Source: Hungatella sp. UBA3048
Lineage (GTDB): Bacteria; Bacillota; Clostridia; Lachnospirales; Lachnospiraceae
Assembly: GCA_002367105.1 (NCBI GenBank)
Contig: DFCS01000011.1
Location: 62,001 to 126,000 of the forward strand
Direction of reading: 5' to 3'
Length of the DNA: 64,000 nucleotides
Shown here piece after piece: positions 7,658-15,544 of this stretch. The position numbers and the translations under genes are program-made. The number at the start of each line of letters is the position of its first letter. Within the stretch, counting starts at the first letter, position 1. The notes under the pieces are model-generated. The model saw only the letters and a list, made by a program, of their open reading frames with translations. It ran no database searches and was not told the origin of the DNA.

Positions 7658-7696
7658 GCGCAAATTCATGTGGGAGTAAGGCATGAATGTTATCCT
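7641..7696 (+). repeat. Leader repeat, copy 1
   Basis: accttactaaaatgtaag, then cgcaaattcatgtgggag and taaggcatgaatgtta. It matches copy 2 (8275-8335) at about 49 of 52 positions. CCTTAC...GTAAGG and CTTAC-taaaat-GTAAG inverted parts suggest an RNA fold or a regulator site. It overlaps the end of the kinase gene and precedes the DUF308 gene. Confidence 0.7.
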
Positions 7697-7722
7697 GCCT
7701 TTATAGAAAGGTGGGATTTATT

Positions 7723-8268
7723 TTGAAAGCATTATTATTTGAAAAATTTGCAAGGTTCGCAATGCTTCGGGCGGCGCTCCTTGCAATTATGGGAATTGTG
7801 ACATTTCTGTTCCCGGAGTTTTTGCTAATCGGAATGGTTTATGCGGTTGCGGGATACGTAATTCTTAACGGAGCTTTAGGAATTACTGATTATTTCAGGC
7901 ACAAGAACGAAAGCCAAAAAACCGTGCATTATGTAAATATTGCAGTTGCCTGTTTACTAATTATATTTGGCATCCTTTCAGTCGTTTATTATCGTTATCT
8001 TGTTAGCATACTACCGGTTTTCCTTGGTGGATTGATGATGGTTGAAAGCATTGTTTACTTTATAAATGCTTTATTCCCTCATACAAAGGCAAAGCCATTT
8101 TTGATTCTCCTGACGGTTTTCATCATGATAGGTGGCATTGCTTCCAATGTTTTCACCTTTGGTTTTGGCGGTATACAGACGCTTTCCCAGATATTTGGTA
8201 CGCTTTTACTTCTCTCATGCGGCTATGAATTGTTCATCTATATCGTTCATCGAAGGGCTGTTCGATAA
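7723..8268 (+). CDS. DUF308 (HdeD-like) membrane protein
   Basis: 181 residues from TTG 7723, preceded by GAAAGGTGGG; an ATG at 7687 lacks a ribosome site and falls in the leader repeat. Five to six hydrophobic helices in pairs, with YVILNGALGITDYF and GGLMMVESIVYFINAL between them, fit the duplicated DUF308 fold of HdeD-like proteins. It sits between the two-component system and the ABC exporter with a copy of the same leader repeat on either side, so it is probably part of the same stress or resistance response. Confidence 0.75.
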   Translation: MKALLFEKFARFAMLRAALLAIMGIVTFLFPEFLLIGMVYAVAGYVILNGALGITDYFRHKNESQKTVHYVNIAVACLLIIFGILSVVYYRYLVSILPVFLGGLMMVESIVYFINALFPHTKAKPFLILLTVFIMIGGIASNVFTFGFGGIQTLSQIFGTLLLLSCGYELFIYIVHRRAVR

Positions 8269-8274
8269 TTACCG

Positions 8275-8335
8275 ACCTTACTAAGATGTAAGCGGAAATT
8301 CATGTGGGAGTAAGGCATGGATGTTAGTGTATCCT
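8275..8335 (+). repeat. Leader repeat, copy 2
   Basis: accttactaagatgtaag, then cggaaattcatgtgggag and taaggcatggatgtta, nearly identical to copy 1 and placed the same way, about 55 bases upstream of the ABC transporter ribosome site. Confidence 0.7.
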
Positions 8336-8390
8336 TAGGCGGTTATAAAAGTTTCGTGAAAAATAACTGCTTAGAAAGGTGTGATAAGAT

Positions 8391-9074
8391 ATGGATTTAT
8401 TAGAAGTAAAAACAATTAACAAAACCTATGGCACGGGTGAAGCTGTGGTCAATGCTCTAAAGAATGTGAACTTTTCAATTCCTAAAGGAGAATTTGTCGC
8501 CATTGTTGGGGAATCCGGCTCCGGGAAAAGTACACTGCTTAACATGATTGGTGCGCTGGATACTCCTACTTCCGGCAAGGTGTTTATTGACGGTAGCGAT
8601 ATATTTGGTATGAAAGATGAAAAGCTTACCATCTTTCGCCGAAGAAACATCGGTTTTGTTTTTCAGGCGTTTAACCTGATACCGGAACTTAATGTGGAGC
8701 AGAACATCACATTTCCCGTTCTGCTCGACTACAAAAAGCCCGATCAGGCTTATGCAGAGGAAATTCTAACTGTGTTGTCCTTAAAGGACAGACGGAATCA
8801 CTTGCCACGGCAGTTATCGGGCGGTCAGCAGCAGAGGGTAGCGATAGGACGTGCTTTAATTACCCGACCTATGCTGATTCTTGCAGATGAACCAACTGGC
8901 AATCTGGACAGCCAAAATAGCAGTGAGGTTATCTCACTTTTAAAAACGGCGTCTAAACGCTATCAACAAACAATTATCATGATTACTCATAATCGAAGCA
9001 TTGCTTCTGCGGCTGACCGTGTGTTGCAAGTATCAGACGGTGTTCTCACAGATTTAGGGGGATATACCGAATGA
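8391..9074 (+). CDS. ABC transporter ATP-binding protein (MacB/BceA type)
   Basis: 227 residues. Walker A GESGSGKST, Q-loop in VFQAFNLIPELNVEQNI, signature LSGGQQQRVAIGRA, Walker B LILADEPTGNLDS and H-loop ITHNRS are all intact. FtsX-type permeases are the usual partner, and such a gene overlaps this stop codon by 4 bases. Together they should move or remove a peptide antibiotic or lipid-targeting compound at the membrane. Confidence 0.93.
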   Translation: MDLLEVKTINKTYGTGEAVVNALKNVNFSIPKGEFVAIVGESGSGKSTLLNMIGALDTPTSGKVFIDGSDIFGMKDEKLTIFRRRNIGFVFQAFNLIPELNVEQNITFPVLLDYKKPDQAYAEEILTVLSLKDRRNHLPRQLSGGQQQRVAIGRALITRPMLILADEPTGNLDSQNSSEVISLLKTASKRYQQTIIMITHNRSIASAADRVLQVSDGVLTDLGGYTE

Positions 9075-11389
9075 ATAGTTATCTTGGTCTTGTTTCAGAA
9101 TATGCGAAAGTACACAAAAAGAAAAATAGGCTGACTGTAATCTGTATCGCAATATCCGTCATGCTGGTAACAGCCATTTTTGGCATGGCCGATATGAGCC
9201 TGAAATCCCAAATTAATGAAGCGATACGCCAGTATGGTAACTGGCACGCTATTGTTTCAGATATTTCAGATGACTCAGCGTCCTTGATAGATAGTCGCAG
9301 CGATATCAATGTATCCGGATTTTTGGGTATGGCTGATGCGACAAGCTATCAGGGAAAGGAACTCATTGTTCAGAGTAGTAGTGAAGAGCTTGCGAAGCAA
9401 ATGAATTTGGTCGTTTCTGATGGACATTATCCTGAATCGGAGCAAGAAGCCTTGATTGACAGTAAGGGGCTTGAACAGTTTGGCCTTTCCATTGGAGATA
9501 CAATTGAAGTTGATTTTTCTGACGGTAAGACAAGGCAGTATAAAATTACTGGAACCTACGGCGACTTCTCCAGCCTACAAGGTACGGACGCTCATGGTCT
9601 GCAACTCTCAACTGCGGGTATGCGTATGCTTCCGTCTGAACTATATCAAGAGTATGATTACATTCAATTTAAAAGCGGAGTAAATATCAATCGGGCACTT
9701 TCGGAAATCAAAGCGGAATATGGTCTGACCGATAAACAGGTTTCTACAAATGTTATGCTACTTGGCCTAATGGGACAGAGCAACGACACCACTATGTTAG
9801 AAGTTTATCTTACAGCGGGAATTTTATTTATTCTTGTGACAATGACAGGTACCTTTATGATTGCCAGCAGCTTTAACATGAGCATTTTGGAAAGGACACA
9901 ATTTTTTGGATTGCTGCGCTGTCTTGGAGCAACCAAAAAGCAAATTAAACGATATATACGACTTGAGGGACTTCAGTATTGTCTAAAAGGGATACCGATT
10001 GGATTATTGGCCGGATGCGGCATATTGTGGATAGCAATCTTTTCCTTAAACAGGCTGAACTCGGAATATCTTCCTGAAATGCCAATGTTTCAAATTAGTT
10101 GGATTAGTGTGGCTTCAGGCATTATAATGGGCTTCCTAGTTGTCATGCTTGCTTCAAAATCTCCTGCAAAAAAGGCAGCTAGGGTATCTCCGCAAGCTGC
10201 CGTAACTGGCAATATCAATGAAACTAATAATTTGCAAATAAACAGAGCGTCAAACACAAGAATGCTTCACGTCGATACGGCAATGGGTGTTCGCCACGCT
10301 TTTTCCAATAAAAAGAGCATGGTATTGATTGCGGGTTCTTTTGCAATCAGCATAGTCCTGTTCTTGTGTTTTACAATCTTAATTACCTTCATGAACCATG
10401 CGTTAAATCCCTTAAAGCCTTATGCGCCGGATTTATCCATTGAGGGAATACAGGATACCATTCTGCTCGACCGTTCGCTCAAACAAGAAATCAATTCGCT
10501 TCCTCAAATAGAGAATATATATGGCCGTATGTTTTACACAGACATTCCTGCAAACGACAAGCAGGGAACTAATACGGCTACACTGGTTTCCTATGACGAA
10601 CCTCAATTTGCGTGGGCAGAAAATTCACTTATTTCCGGCAGTATTGAAAACGTGAAAAACGGCAGCGGTGTATTGGTTGATTACGGGTATTCTCAAGAAT
10701 TTAATTGGCAGATTGGCGACACGATTACATTGAACATTAATGGAAAGTCACATGAAGTACGGGTTGCAGGCATTGTTTCCGATGTACCACTTGATTCGGC
10801 TAATGGCGAATGGATTATTCTTTGCTCTGAAACCACATTTACAGCCTTAACGGGGGTAGATAGCTATAAGATTATTGACATACAAGTTAAGCAGGACATT
10901 TCCGATCAGGTTAGAAGCCTGATTACGCCGGAAATGAAACTGCTGGATTTTCAGCAACATAACAGCGAGGTACGCACAGGCTATTTCGCAATGGCGGTAT
11001 TTGTCTATGGATTTTTGATGGTCATTGCACTCGTTGCATTAATCAATATTATCAACACGGTGAACGCAAGCGTTTCCAGTCGAATAGGCAATTATGGCAT
11101 GATGCGTGCAGTGGGCATGTCAGGTAAACAGCTTAAAAAGATGGTAACCGCTGAGGCCGCTGCTTACGCTATATCCGGCAGTCTAACGGGCGGTATATTA
11201 GGATTAATCTTACACCGTTTCTTCTTTGGGATGTTAATAACATCGAATTGGGGAGAGCTTTGGCAACCGCCGCTTGCGGTTCTCATTGTTATCATTTCAG
11301 CCGCAATCCTGACTACCTTTATTGCCGTGATTTCACCAACAAGGAAAATTGAGAAAATGAGTATTGTTAATGTTGTGAATGCAGGATAA
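9071..11389 (+). CDS. FtsX/MacB-type ABC transporter permease
   Basis: 772 residues. Helix at 19-39, a large extracytoplasmic domain, three helices at about 245-375 (FILVTMTGTFMIASSFNMSI), then a second half with the same order ending in three helices (about 645-765). SFNMSILERTQFFGLLRCLG and SSRIGNYGMMRAVGMSG are the coupling segments of FtsX domains. It overlaps the ATPase gene at ATGA. Substrate unknown; the adjacent two-component system suggests cell-envelope antibiotic defence. Confidence 0.88.
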   Translation: MNSYLGLVSEYAKVHKKKNRLTVICIAISVMLVTAIFGMADMSLKSQINEAIRQYGNWHAIVSDISDDSASLIDSRSDINVSGFLGMADATSYQGKELIVQSSSEELAKQMNLVVSDGHYPESEQEALIDSKGLEQFGLSIGDTIEVDFSDGKTRQYKITGTYGDFSSLQGTDAHGLQLSTAGMRMLPSELYQEYDYIQFKSGVNINRALSEIKAEYGLTDKQVSTNVMLLGLMGQSNDTTMLEVYLTAGILFILVTMTGTFMIASSFNMSILERTQFFGLLRCLGATKKQIKRYIRLEGLQYCLKGIPIGLLAGCGILWIAIFSLNRLNSEYLPEMPMFQISWISVASGIIMGFLVVMLASKSPAKKAARVSPQAAVTGNINETNNLQINRASNTRMLHVDTAMGVRHAFSNKKSMVLIAGSFAISIVLFLCFTILITFMNHALNPLKPYAPDLSIEGIQDTILLDRSLKQEINSLPQIENIYGRMFYTDIPANDKQGTNTATLVSYDEPQFAWAENSLISGSIENVKNGSGVLVDYGYSQEFNWQIGDTITLNINGKSHEVRVAGIVSDVPLDSANGEWIILCSETTFTALTGVDSYKIIDIQVKQDISDQVRSLITPEMKLLDFQQHNSEVRTGYFAMAVFVYGFLMVIALVALINIINTVNASVSSRIGNYGMMRAVGMSGKQLKKMVTAEAAAYAISGSLTGGILGLILHRFFFGMLITSNWGELWQPPLAVLIVIISAAILTTFIAVISPTRKIEKMSIVNVVNAG

Positions 11390-11711
11390 CGGTAAAGTGT
11401 ATTTAGGCAGTCGAAACACGGTAATAAAAAAAACCGTTGTTTTGTCGGTGGTATAGCTATGCCTTTTAATGAACAACCATGCCTAACGGCGGTTTTGAAA
11501 TAACATTCAAAGCCGCCGTGTTCTATTCTCCTATGAAATTTCGGAGGTGTGATACGACTATCCTTTCCATATAGCAATGGCGGCTTTGGGAATGGAGATT
11601 TTTCATGTACACAAAGCCCCCTTATTATGTCTGGGAGGAACCGTTACCTTGCTGTAACGGTTTAGCATAGCTGACGCTCCAATACTCTATAAATTCAAAA
11701 TGATTATCAAA

Positions 11712-11740
11712 AAAATGACCGATCAGTGCGGTCATTTTTT
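11712..11740 (+). terminator. Intrinsic terminator
   Basis: aaaatgaccg-atcagtg-cggtcatttttt, followed by ATT. Clear stem and T-run on the plus strand, ending transcription from the ABC operon. Confidence 0.75.
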
Positions 11741-11811
11741 ATTCGACACCTTTCGTGCAAATGTTTTTTTGTACTCTTTTTTCACTGACAATTCATGGGC
11801 CAAGCCCCATC

Positions 11812-11836
11812 ACTTCGGGCCAAGTTGGCCCGAAGT
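11812..11836. repeat. 25-bp palindrome, copy 5 of 7
   Basis: acttcgggccaa-g-ttggcccgaagt, 76 bases before the start of the first sigma-like gene. Confidence 0.8.
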
Positions 11837-11912
11837 TCGGCCCCGCTGTCGTTCCCCGCCTACTCCATTTTGATTTGCTGACCCCTAAAAAATCGAAATG
11901 GAGGAATGCCAT

Positions 11913-12332
11913 ATGGCTAAAATAAATTTGCGGGACTTTTACCCTTTTTATCATTCAGACCTTTTTATTGAGATACCTGACGAAGTAGAAACGGCCCTTT
12001 TAGAAGCGGAACGCTTAGAAAATAATTATATCCGCCGCCGTTTCTATAACAAAGCCCACTATTCACTGGACGCAAATGACGGGATTGAAAAAGATATTCT
12101 GCTCGTGCCGCTTACGCTCTATGAAATTTATGAGCAAAAAGTGACCGCCGAACAATTACAAGCGGCTATCGCTTCTTTACCACCAAAACAGAGAAAACGG
12201 ATTTATGCCCATTACATACTCGGCATGAGTAAATCCGACATTGCTCGGACAGAGGGCGTAGACGAAAGTGCTGTTCGAGACGCTATTTCCAGAGCACTGA
12301 AAAACATGGAGAAATTTTTGAAAAAGGATTGA
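11913..12332 (+). CDS. Sigma-70-like regulator 1
   Basis: 139 residues from ATG 11913 with GGAGG eight bases upstream. The C-terminal half (LPPKQRKRIYAHYILGMSKS, then DIARTEGVDESAVRDAISRA) is a sigma-70 region 4 HTH; the N-terminal part lacks a clear region 2. Such short sigma-like proteins occur in TnpX-type elements and probably control element genes. A similar gene follows 72 bases later. Confidence 0.8.
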   Translation: MAKINLRDFYPFYHSDLFIEIPDEVETALLEAERLENNYIRRRFYNKAHYSLDANDGIEKDILLVPLTLYEIYEQKVTAEQLQAAIASLPPKQRKRIYAHYILGMSKSDIARTEGVDESAVRDAISRALKNMEKFLKKD

Positions 12333-12404
12333 TTCTCTGTTCCGAACCAGTCCTGTAAATCACATGGCTATTAGAAGGAAAATTTTCTCAATGGAGGTAA
12401 CAGA

Positions 12405-12827
12405 ATGGACAAGTCATTTGTGACAATAGAATACAAAATCGACAGCACAAAACGAATTAGTATTGAGGTTTCAGCTTCGGTCAAAGAGGTGCTGGATCAG
12501 ACCACACGGCAAATTCAATCCCAAAGGCGGCAAGACAGACGACGCATTGACTTTACCCCTCTGACAGATGAATTTCTGGAACTGTCTGCGAAAACCGCAA
12601 GTGAAGATACTGCCGTTCTCTATGAACAGATAGAGCAAAGCCAACGATTGTATGCGGCTATGGAACAACTGACCGAGATACAGCGGAGCCGAGTATATTT
12701 GTATTATTTTCGTGGACTTAATCACCGTGAGATTGCTGAAATGGAGGGCGTAAACAAATCCTCAATAGGCCACTCGCTCAAACTGGCATTAAAGCAATTA
12801 CATAAGATTCTTTCCAAACAGCAATGA
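12405..12827 (+). CDS. Sigma-70-like regulator 2
   Basis: 140 residues, ribosome site GGAGG upstream. Region 4 HTH at the C-terminus (LTEIQRSRVYLYYFRGLNHR, then EIAEMEGVNKSSIGHSLKLA). The N-terminus (SFVTIEYKIDSTKRISIEVS) differs from the upstream paralogue. The pair may form a relay or act on different element promoters; the targets are not visible. Confidence 0.8.
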   Translation: MDKSFVTIEYKIDSTKRISIEVSASVKEVLDQTTRQIQSQRRQDRRRIDFTPLTDEFLELSAKTASEDTAVLYEQIEQSQRLYAAMEQLTEIQRSRVYLYYFRGLNHREIAEMEGVNKSSIGHSLKLALKQLHKILSKQQ

Positions 12828-12844
12828 GATTTTACAACTGAAAA

Positions 12845-13105
12845 GGAGCGATTCCCACTTCGGGCCAACTTGGCCCGAAGTCCGGCAAAAGTATCAAGAG
12901 GGTGTTCCCCCTCTTGTACTCCCCCCACTCGCCGTGTGGCAGAGGTTCCCATGTAAAAGGATATGGGAACCTTGCAGTTCAGTGTGGGGCACGGCTTACA
13001 TCAATGGGCTTTTGCGGCATATGCTCCCACGCTCCGCTCGTCCGCTATTCCACAATCCCATTGACAACGCCTTTCGCCCTTTCTGCTCTTTGGAGGAGGC
13101 CGGGG
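12845..13105. repeat. Conserved intergenic module, copy B (inverted relative to A)
   Basis: Reverse-complement counterpart of the module at 855-1130, with the same order of landmarks from palindrome to CCTCCTCC. The whole gene-free stretch 12828-13513 also holds two long hairpins and palindrome copies 6 and 7. Several open frames cross it on both strands but none has a ribosome site or recognisable protein. Confidence 0.7.
12857..12881. repeat. 25-bp palindrome, copy 6 of 7
   Basis: acttcgggccaa-c-ttggcccgaagt, 30 bases after the second sigma-like gene. Confidence 0.8.
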
Positions 13106-13247
13106 CGCGGGGCCTGGCCCCGCAAAGCTGACGAACAGCACCAACGTAGCGGAGCCAGTTTTGCCGTAGAATGGAGCGGACGGAAACGGGGGCCAACTTC
13201 TCCTTGCTCTGCTCCCCGTTTTCGGCGGTGTAATGGCACGGCAAAAA

Positions 13248-13296
13248 TCCGAGCTGTCAAGGGTGTAAGGGTGAAGCCCGCCCTTGACAGCTCGGA
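13248..13296. repeat. Long perfect hairpin, 16-bp arms
   Basis: Arms tccgagctgtcaaggg (13248-13263) and cccttgacagctcgga (13281-13296), 17-base loop. Same geometry as the hairpins at 3847-3899 and 3983-4036. No T-run follows. Confidence 0.7.
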
Positions 13297-13387
13297 TAGG
13301 CGCAGCAGCCTAAGTTTCGGACAGGTCGATGTTACGATTTTAGGTTTTCCCCCTGTCCGCAAAACCGCATGAATACTGGGTTTCTGC

Positions 13388-13413
13388 CCCCTCAAAAACT
13401 TCGTTTTGAGGGG
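13388..13413. repeat. Stem-loop cccctcaaaa / ttttgagggg
   Basis: Ten-bp arms around acttcg, a stable UUCG-like tetraloop context. It lies 100 bases upstream of tnpW and may shape its leader. Confidence 0.6.
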
Positions 13414-13470
13414 TACTAAGGGTTTTATATTACCCGCCCTCTGAAATCAAACAAAAAGCTAACATTCATC

Positions 13471-13495
13471 ACTTCGGGCCAACTTGGCCCGAAGT
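13471..13495. repeat. 25-bp palindrome, copy 7 of 7
   Basis: acttcgggccaa-c-ttggcccgaagt, ending 19 bases before tnpW and just before its ribosome site. Confidence 0.8.
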
Positions 13496-13513
13496 CACCG
13501 AAAGGAGTTTGCT

Positions 13514-13708
13514 ATGCAGGAAATCAATAAAAATGAAAATATCTCCACTCCCGCCGTTATCAAGCCGAAAGAACATACCGCCACTCGCAAAATAGGCAAT
13601 ACGACTTTCCTTGTATCCTCCCGCTTCAAAGAGGGCAAGGAGGGCGATATTATTTCCACCTTTACCCGCTTGCTTCAATATGAAGCCGACAAGCAGAACA
13701 AGGCTTGA
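13514..13708 (+). CDS. tnpW: Transposon-encoded protein TnpW
   Basis: 64 residues from ATG 13514 (AAAGGAG upstream). The core RKIGNTTFLVSSRFKEGKEG, followed by ISTFTRLLQYEA, matches the TnpW pattern of Tn4451-like elements. TnpW proteins sit next to the large serine recombinase gene; their molecular role is not established. The recombinase start lies 100 bases downstream. Confidence 0.8.
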   Translation: MQEINKNENISTPAVIKPKEHTATRKIGNTTFLVSSRFKEGKEGDIISTFTRLLQYEADKQNKA

Positions 13709-13809
13709 AGCAAGGTTTTATGCTATCGACAAACTTAACAATAGGCGGCAAAGGCGGTATAATTAGAATATACATTACCGTCTGTTGGCTGTCGGAAAGA
13801 GAGGTCACT

Positions 13810-15462
13810 ATGAAAAGACAGCCTGACAAGAAGATTTATTTATACGGCAGATTAAGCCACGAGGACGAATTGCAGGGCGATTCCAACAGCATTATCAATC
13901 AGCGGAAAATCCTCACCAAATACGCCGAGGAAAACGGCTTCACACCTTACGAGTTCATTTATGATGATGGTTTTTCCGGGGCCGATTTTGACCGCCCTGC
14001 TTTTTCCCAAATGATTGAGGAAGTCGAAGCTGGGAACGTGTCCACCATCATTGTAAAGGACATGAGCCGTTTCGGGCGTGATTATCTGAAAGTGGGATTT
14101 TTCACCGAGGTTCTTTTCTCTGAAAAAGATGTGCGCCTGATTGCTGTCAATGACAACATAGATACCCAGCGTGGGGAAAATGACTTCGCCCCCATGATGA
14201 ACATATTCAACGAATGGTTTGTACGGAGCACCTCAAAGAAAATCCGGGCCGTATGGCAGGCCAAAGGTAAAAGCGGCGAACGCCTTGCCGTTATCCCACC
14301 CTACGGCTACCGTAAAGACCCGGATAATCCGAAACAGCTTGCCATTGATGAAGAATCCGCCGCACTGGTGCGCCGTATCTTCCGCTTGTCGGTGGAGGGC
14401 TACGGCCCCGCCCAGATTGCCCGGTTGTTCAACGGCGAACATATTTTGAATCCAAGTGCCTACAAATACGAGCATGGCATTGTGAAGAAAGCCCGGCCCT
14501 GTAAAGACCCCTATTACTGGAATACCACAACGGTTCACAAGATTTTGGATGCTCCCGAATACTTAGGGCAGACCATCAATTTCAAAACATGGTCGAAGTC
14601 CTACAAAGACAACCGCCCACGCCTAAACGCAGCGGAAAATCAGCTGGTATTTGAGAACACCCACCCAGCAATCATAGACCCGGAAACGTGGGATATTGTC
14701 CGCAGTATGCGCCAGCACAAGCGGCGCTCCCCACGCTACGGAAAACCCGGTTTGTTCTCTGGTGTGGCTTACTGCTCCGATTGTGGGAGCAAGCTGTATT
14801 TCCATACCCGTTCTATCAAAAACAAATGGGGTACACGCCTTGAGGGTTCGTATAGCTGTGCGGAATACCGCAAAGATGTTCAGTATCAGGGCAAGCGGAA
14901 ATGTACCTGCCACTTTATCCGGGAAAGCCAGTTGGAACAGCTTGTGCTGGAAGAATTGCGGGACTTGCTCCGCTACATTCCAAAGCATGAAAAGCAGTTT
15001 GCGCGGGTAGTCATGGACAGGAGCGCACAGGAATACAAACGGGAAACAGCGGCGAAGAAACGAGCCGCCGAAAAGCACCGCCGCCGCATTGCGGAACTGG
15101 ATACCCTCATTGAACGGCTGTATGTGGACAATGTTTCCGGGAAAATCACGGACGAGCGGTACGAAAAAATGTCCGGGAAGTTTGAAGCGGAGCAGGAAGA
15201 ATTGACAAAGGCTCTTGCTTCTATGGAAACGAAAATCGCCGCCGAGGAAAGCCAAGCCGTGAATGTGGACAGGTTTCTTTCCGTGGTTCGCCGCTATACC
15301 GAGATTGAGGAATTGACCCCGGCAATCGTCCATGAATTTATAGACCGTATTATCGTCCATGAGCCGGAACAGGCCAGAGGTGACCGCCGCCAAAAGGTGG
15401 AGATTATCTACAACAATATTGGTGCGGTTGACCGTCTTGCATTAAAGGGCTTGGGTGCCTGA
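13810..15462 (+). CDS. Large serine recombinase (TnpX-like)
   Basis: 550 residues from ATG 13810 (GAGAGG upstream); a longer frame to 13705 lacks a good start. Catalytic domain 8-160 with nucleophile Ser16 in YGRLSHED and the arginine motif IIVKDMSRFGRDYLKVG; recombinase domain GYGPAQIARLFNGE; zinc ribbon AYCSDCGSKLYF...SCAEY...CTC; coiled coil 440-500; DUF4368-like tail RYTEIEELTPAIVHEFIDRI. It should excise and integrate the element by cutting at the GA-containing core. It reads toward the right end, 80 bases from the junction, as in Tn4451 relatives. Confidence 0.92.
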   Translation: MKRQPDKKIYLYGRLSHEDELQGDSNSIINQRKILTKYAEENGFTPYEFIYDDGFSGADFDRPAFSQMIEEVEAGNVSTIIVKDMSRFGRDYLKVGFFTEVLFSEKDVRLIAVNDNIDTQRGENDFAPMMNIFNEWFVRSTSKKIRAVWQAKGKSGERLAVIPPYGYRKDPDNPKQLAIDEESAALVRRIFRLSVEGYGPAQIARLFNGEHILNPSAYKYEHGIVKKARPCKDPYYWNTTTVHKILDAPEYLGQTINFKTWSKSYKDNRPRLNAAENQLVFENTHPAIIDPETWDIVRSMRQHKRRSPRYGKPGLFSGVAYCSDCGSKLYFHTRSIKNKWGTRLEGSYSCAEYRKDVQYQGKRKCTCHFIRESQLEQLVLEELRDLLRYIPKHEKQFARVVMDRSAQEYKRETAAKKRAAEKHRRRIAELDTLIERLYVDNVSGKITDERYEKMSGKFEAEQEELTKALASMETKIAAEESQAVNVDRFLSVVRRYTEIEELTPAIVHEFIDRIIVHEPEQARGDRRQKVEIIYNNIGAVDRLALKGLGA

Positions 15463-15519
15463 AACAACTGAATATCTGGCATTGTGCCGTTACTTTTAAC
15501 GCCGCCGCCAGCCATGAGT

Positions 15520-15544
15520 TTATGCTTCCTTTAGGACACTGTCC
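15520..15544. other. Right end / attachment half-site of the inner element
   Basis: tatgcttcctttaggacac followed by the core TGTCC (15540-15544). Around the core is a small palindrome AGGACA-c-TGTCCT. The inner part mirrors the left end. Confidence 0.7.

Larger units (their letters stand above)
11390..11912. other. Gene-free region with hairpins and a terminator
   Basis: Three stem-loops are visible: acggcggttttgaa...ttcaaagccgccgt (11486-11519), aaccgttac...gtaacggtt (11639-11662) and a terminator (11712-11740). Palindrome copy 5 precedes the sigma-like gene. No coding signal is convincing. Confidence 0.6.
5020..15544 (+). mobile_element. 10.5-kb TnpX-type (large serine recombinase) mobilizable element
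   Basis: The ends are set by the broken phosphotransferase gene: TGTCC occurs at 5020-5024 and 15540-15544, and removing one copy plus the DNA between restores the reading frame. Inner ends form an imperfect inverted repeat (GTGTCC-ATAAAGAAGCA left; GTGTCC-TAAAGGAAGCA right, read inward). The core read on the other strand is GGACA and contains GA, the dinucleotide used by TnpX-type recombinases (established for Tn4451). Contents: MobC, HTH, two-component system, DUF308 protein, ABC exporter, two sigma-like proteins, TnpW, recombinase. No relaxase is present, so any transfer would need one in trans. Confidence 0.85.

Noticed and set aside
12902..13372. Overlapping frames on both strands of the GC-rich intergenic region
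   Set aside because: Region is made of palindromes and hairpins, matches a non-coding module at 855-1130, and frames have no ribosome site.
1089..13495. CRISPR-like array from the repeated palindrome
   Set aside because: Copies are kilobases apart, with no regular spacers and no cas genes.
14623..15393. 256-codon minus-strand frame inside the recombinase gene
   Set aside because: Antisense shadow of a protein with all expected catalytic motifs; no ribosome site.
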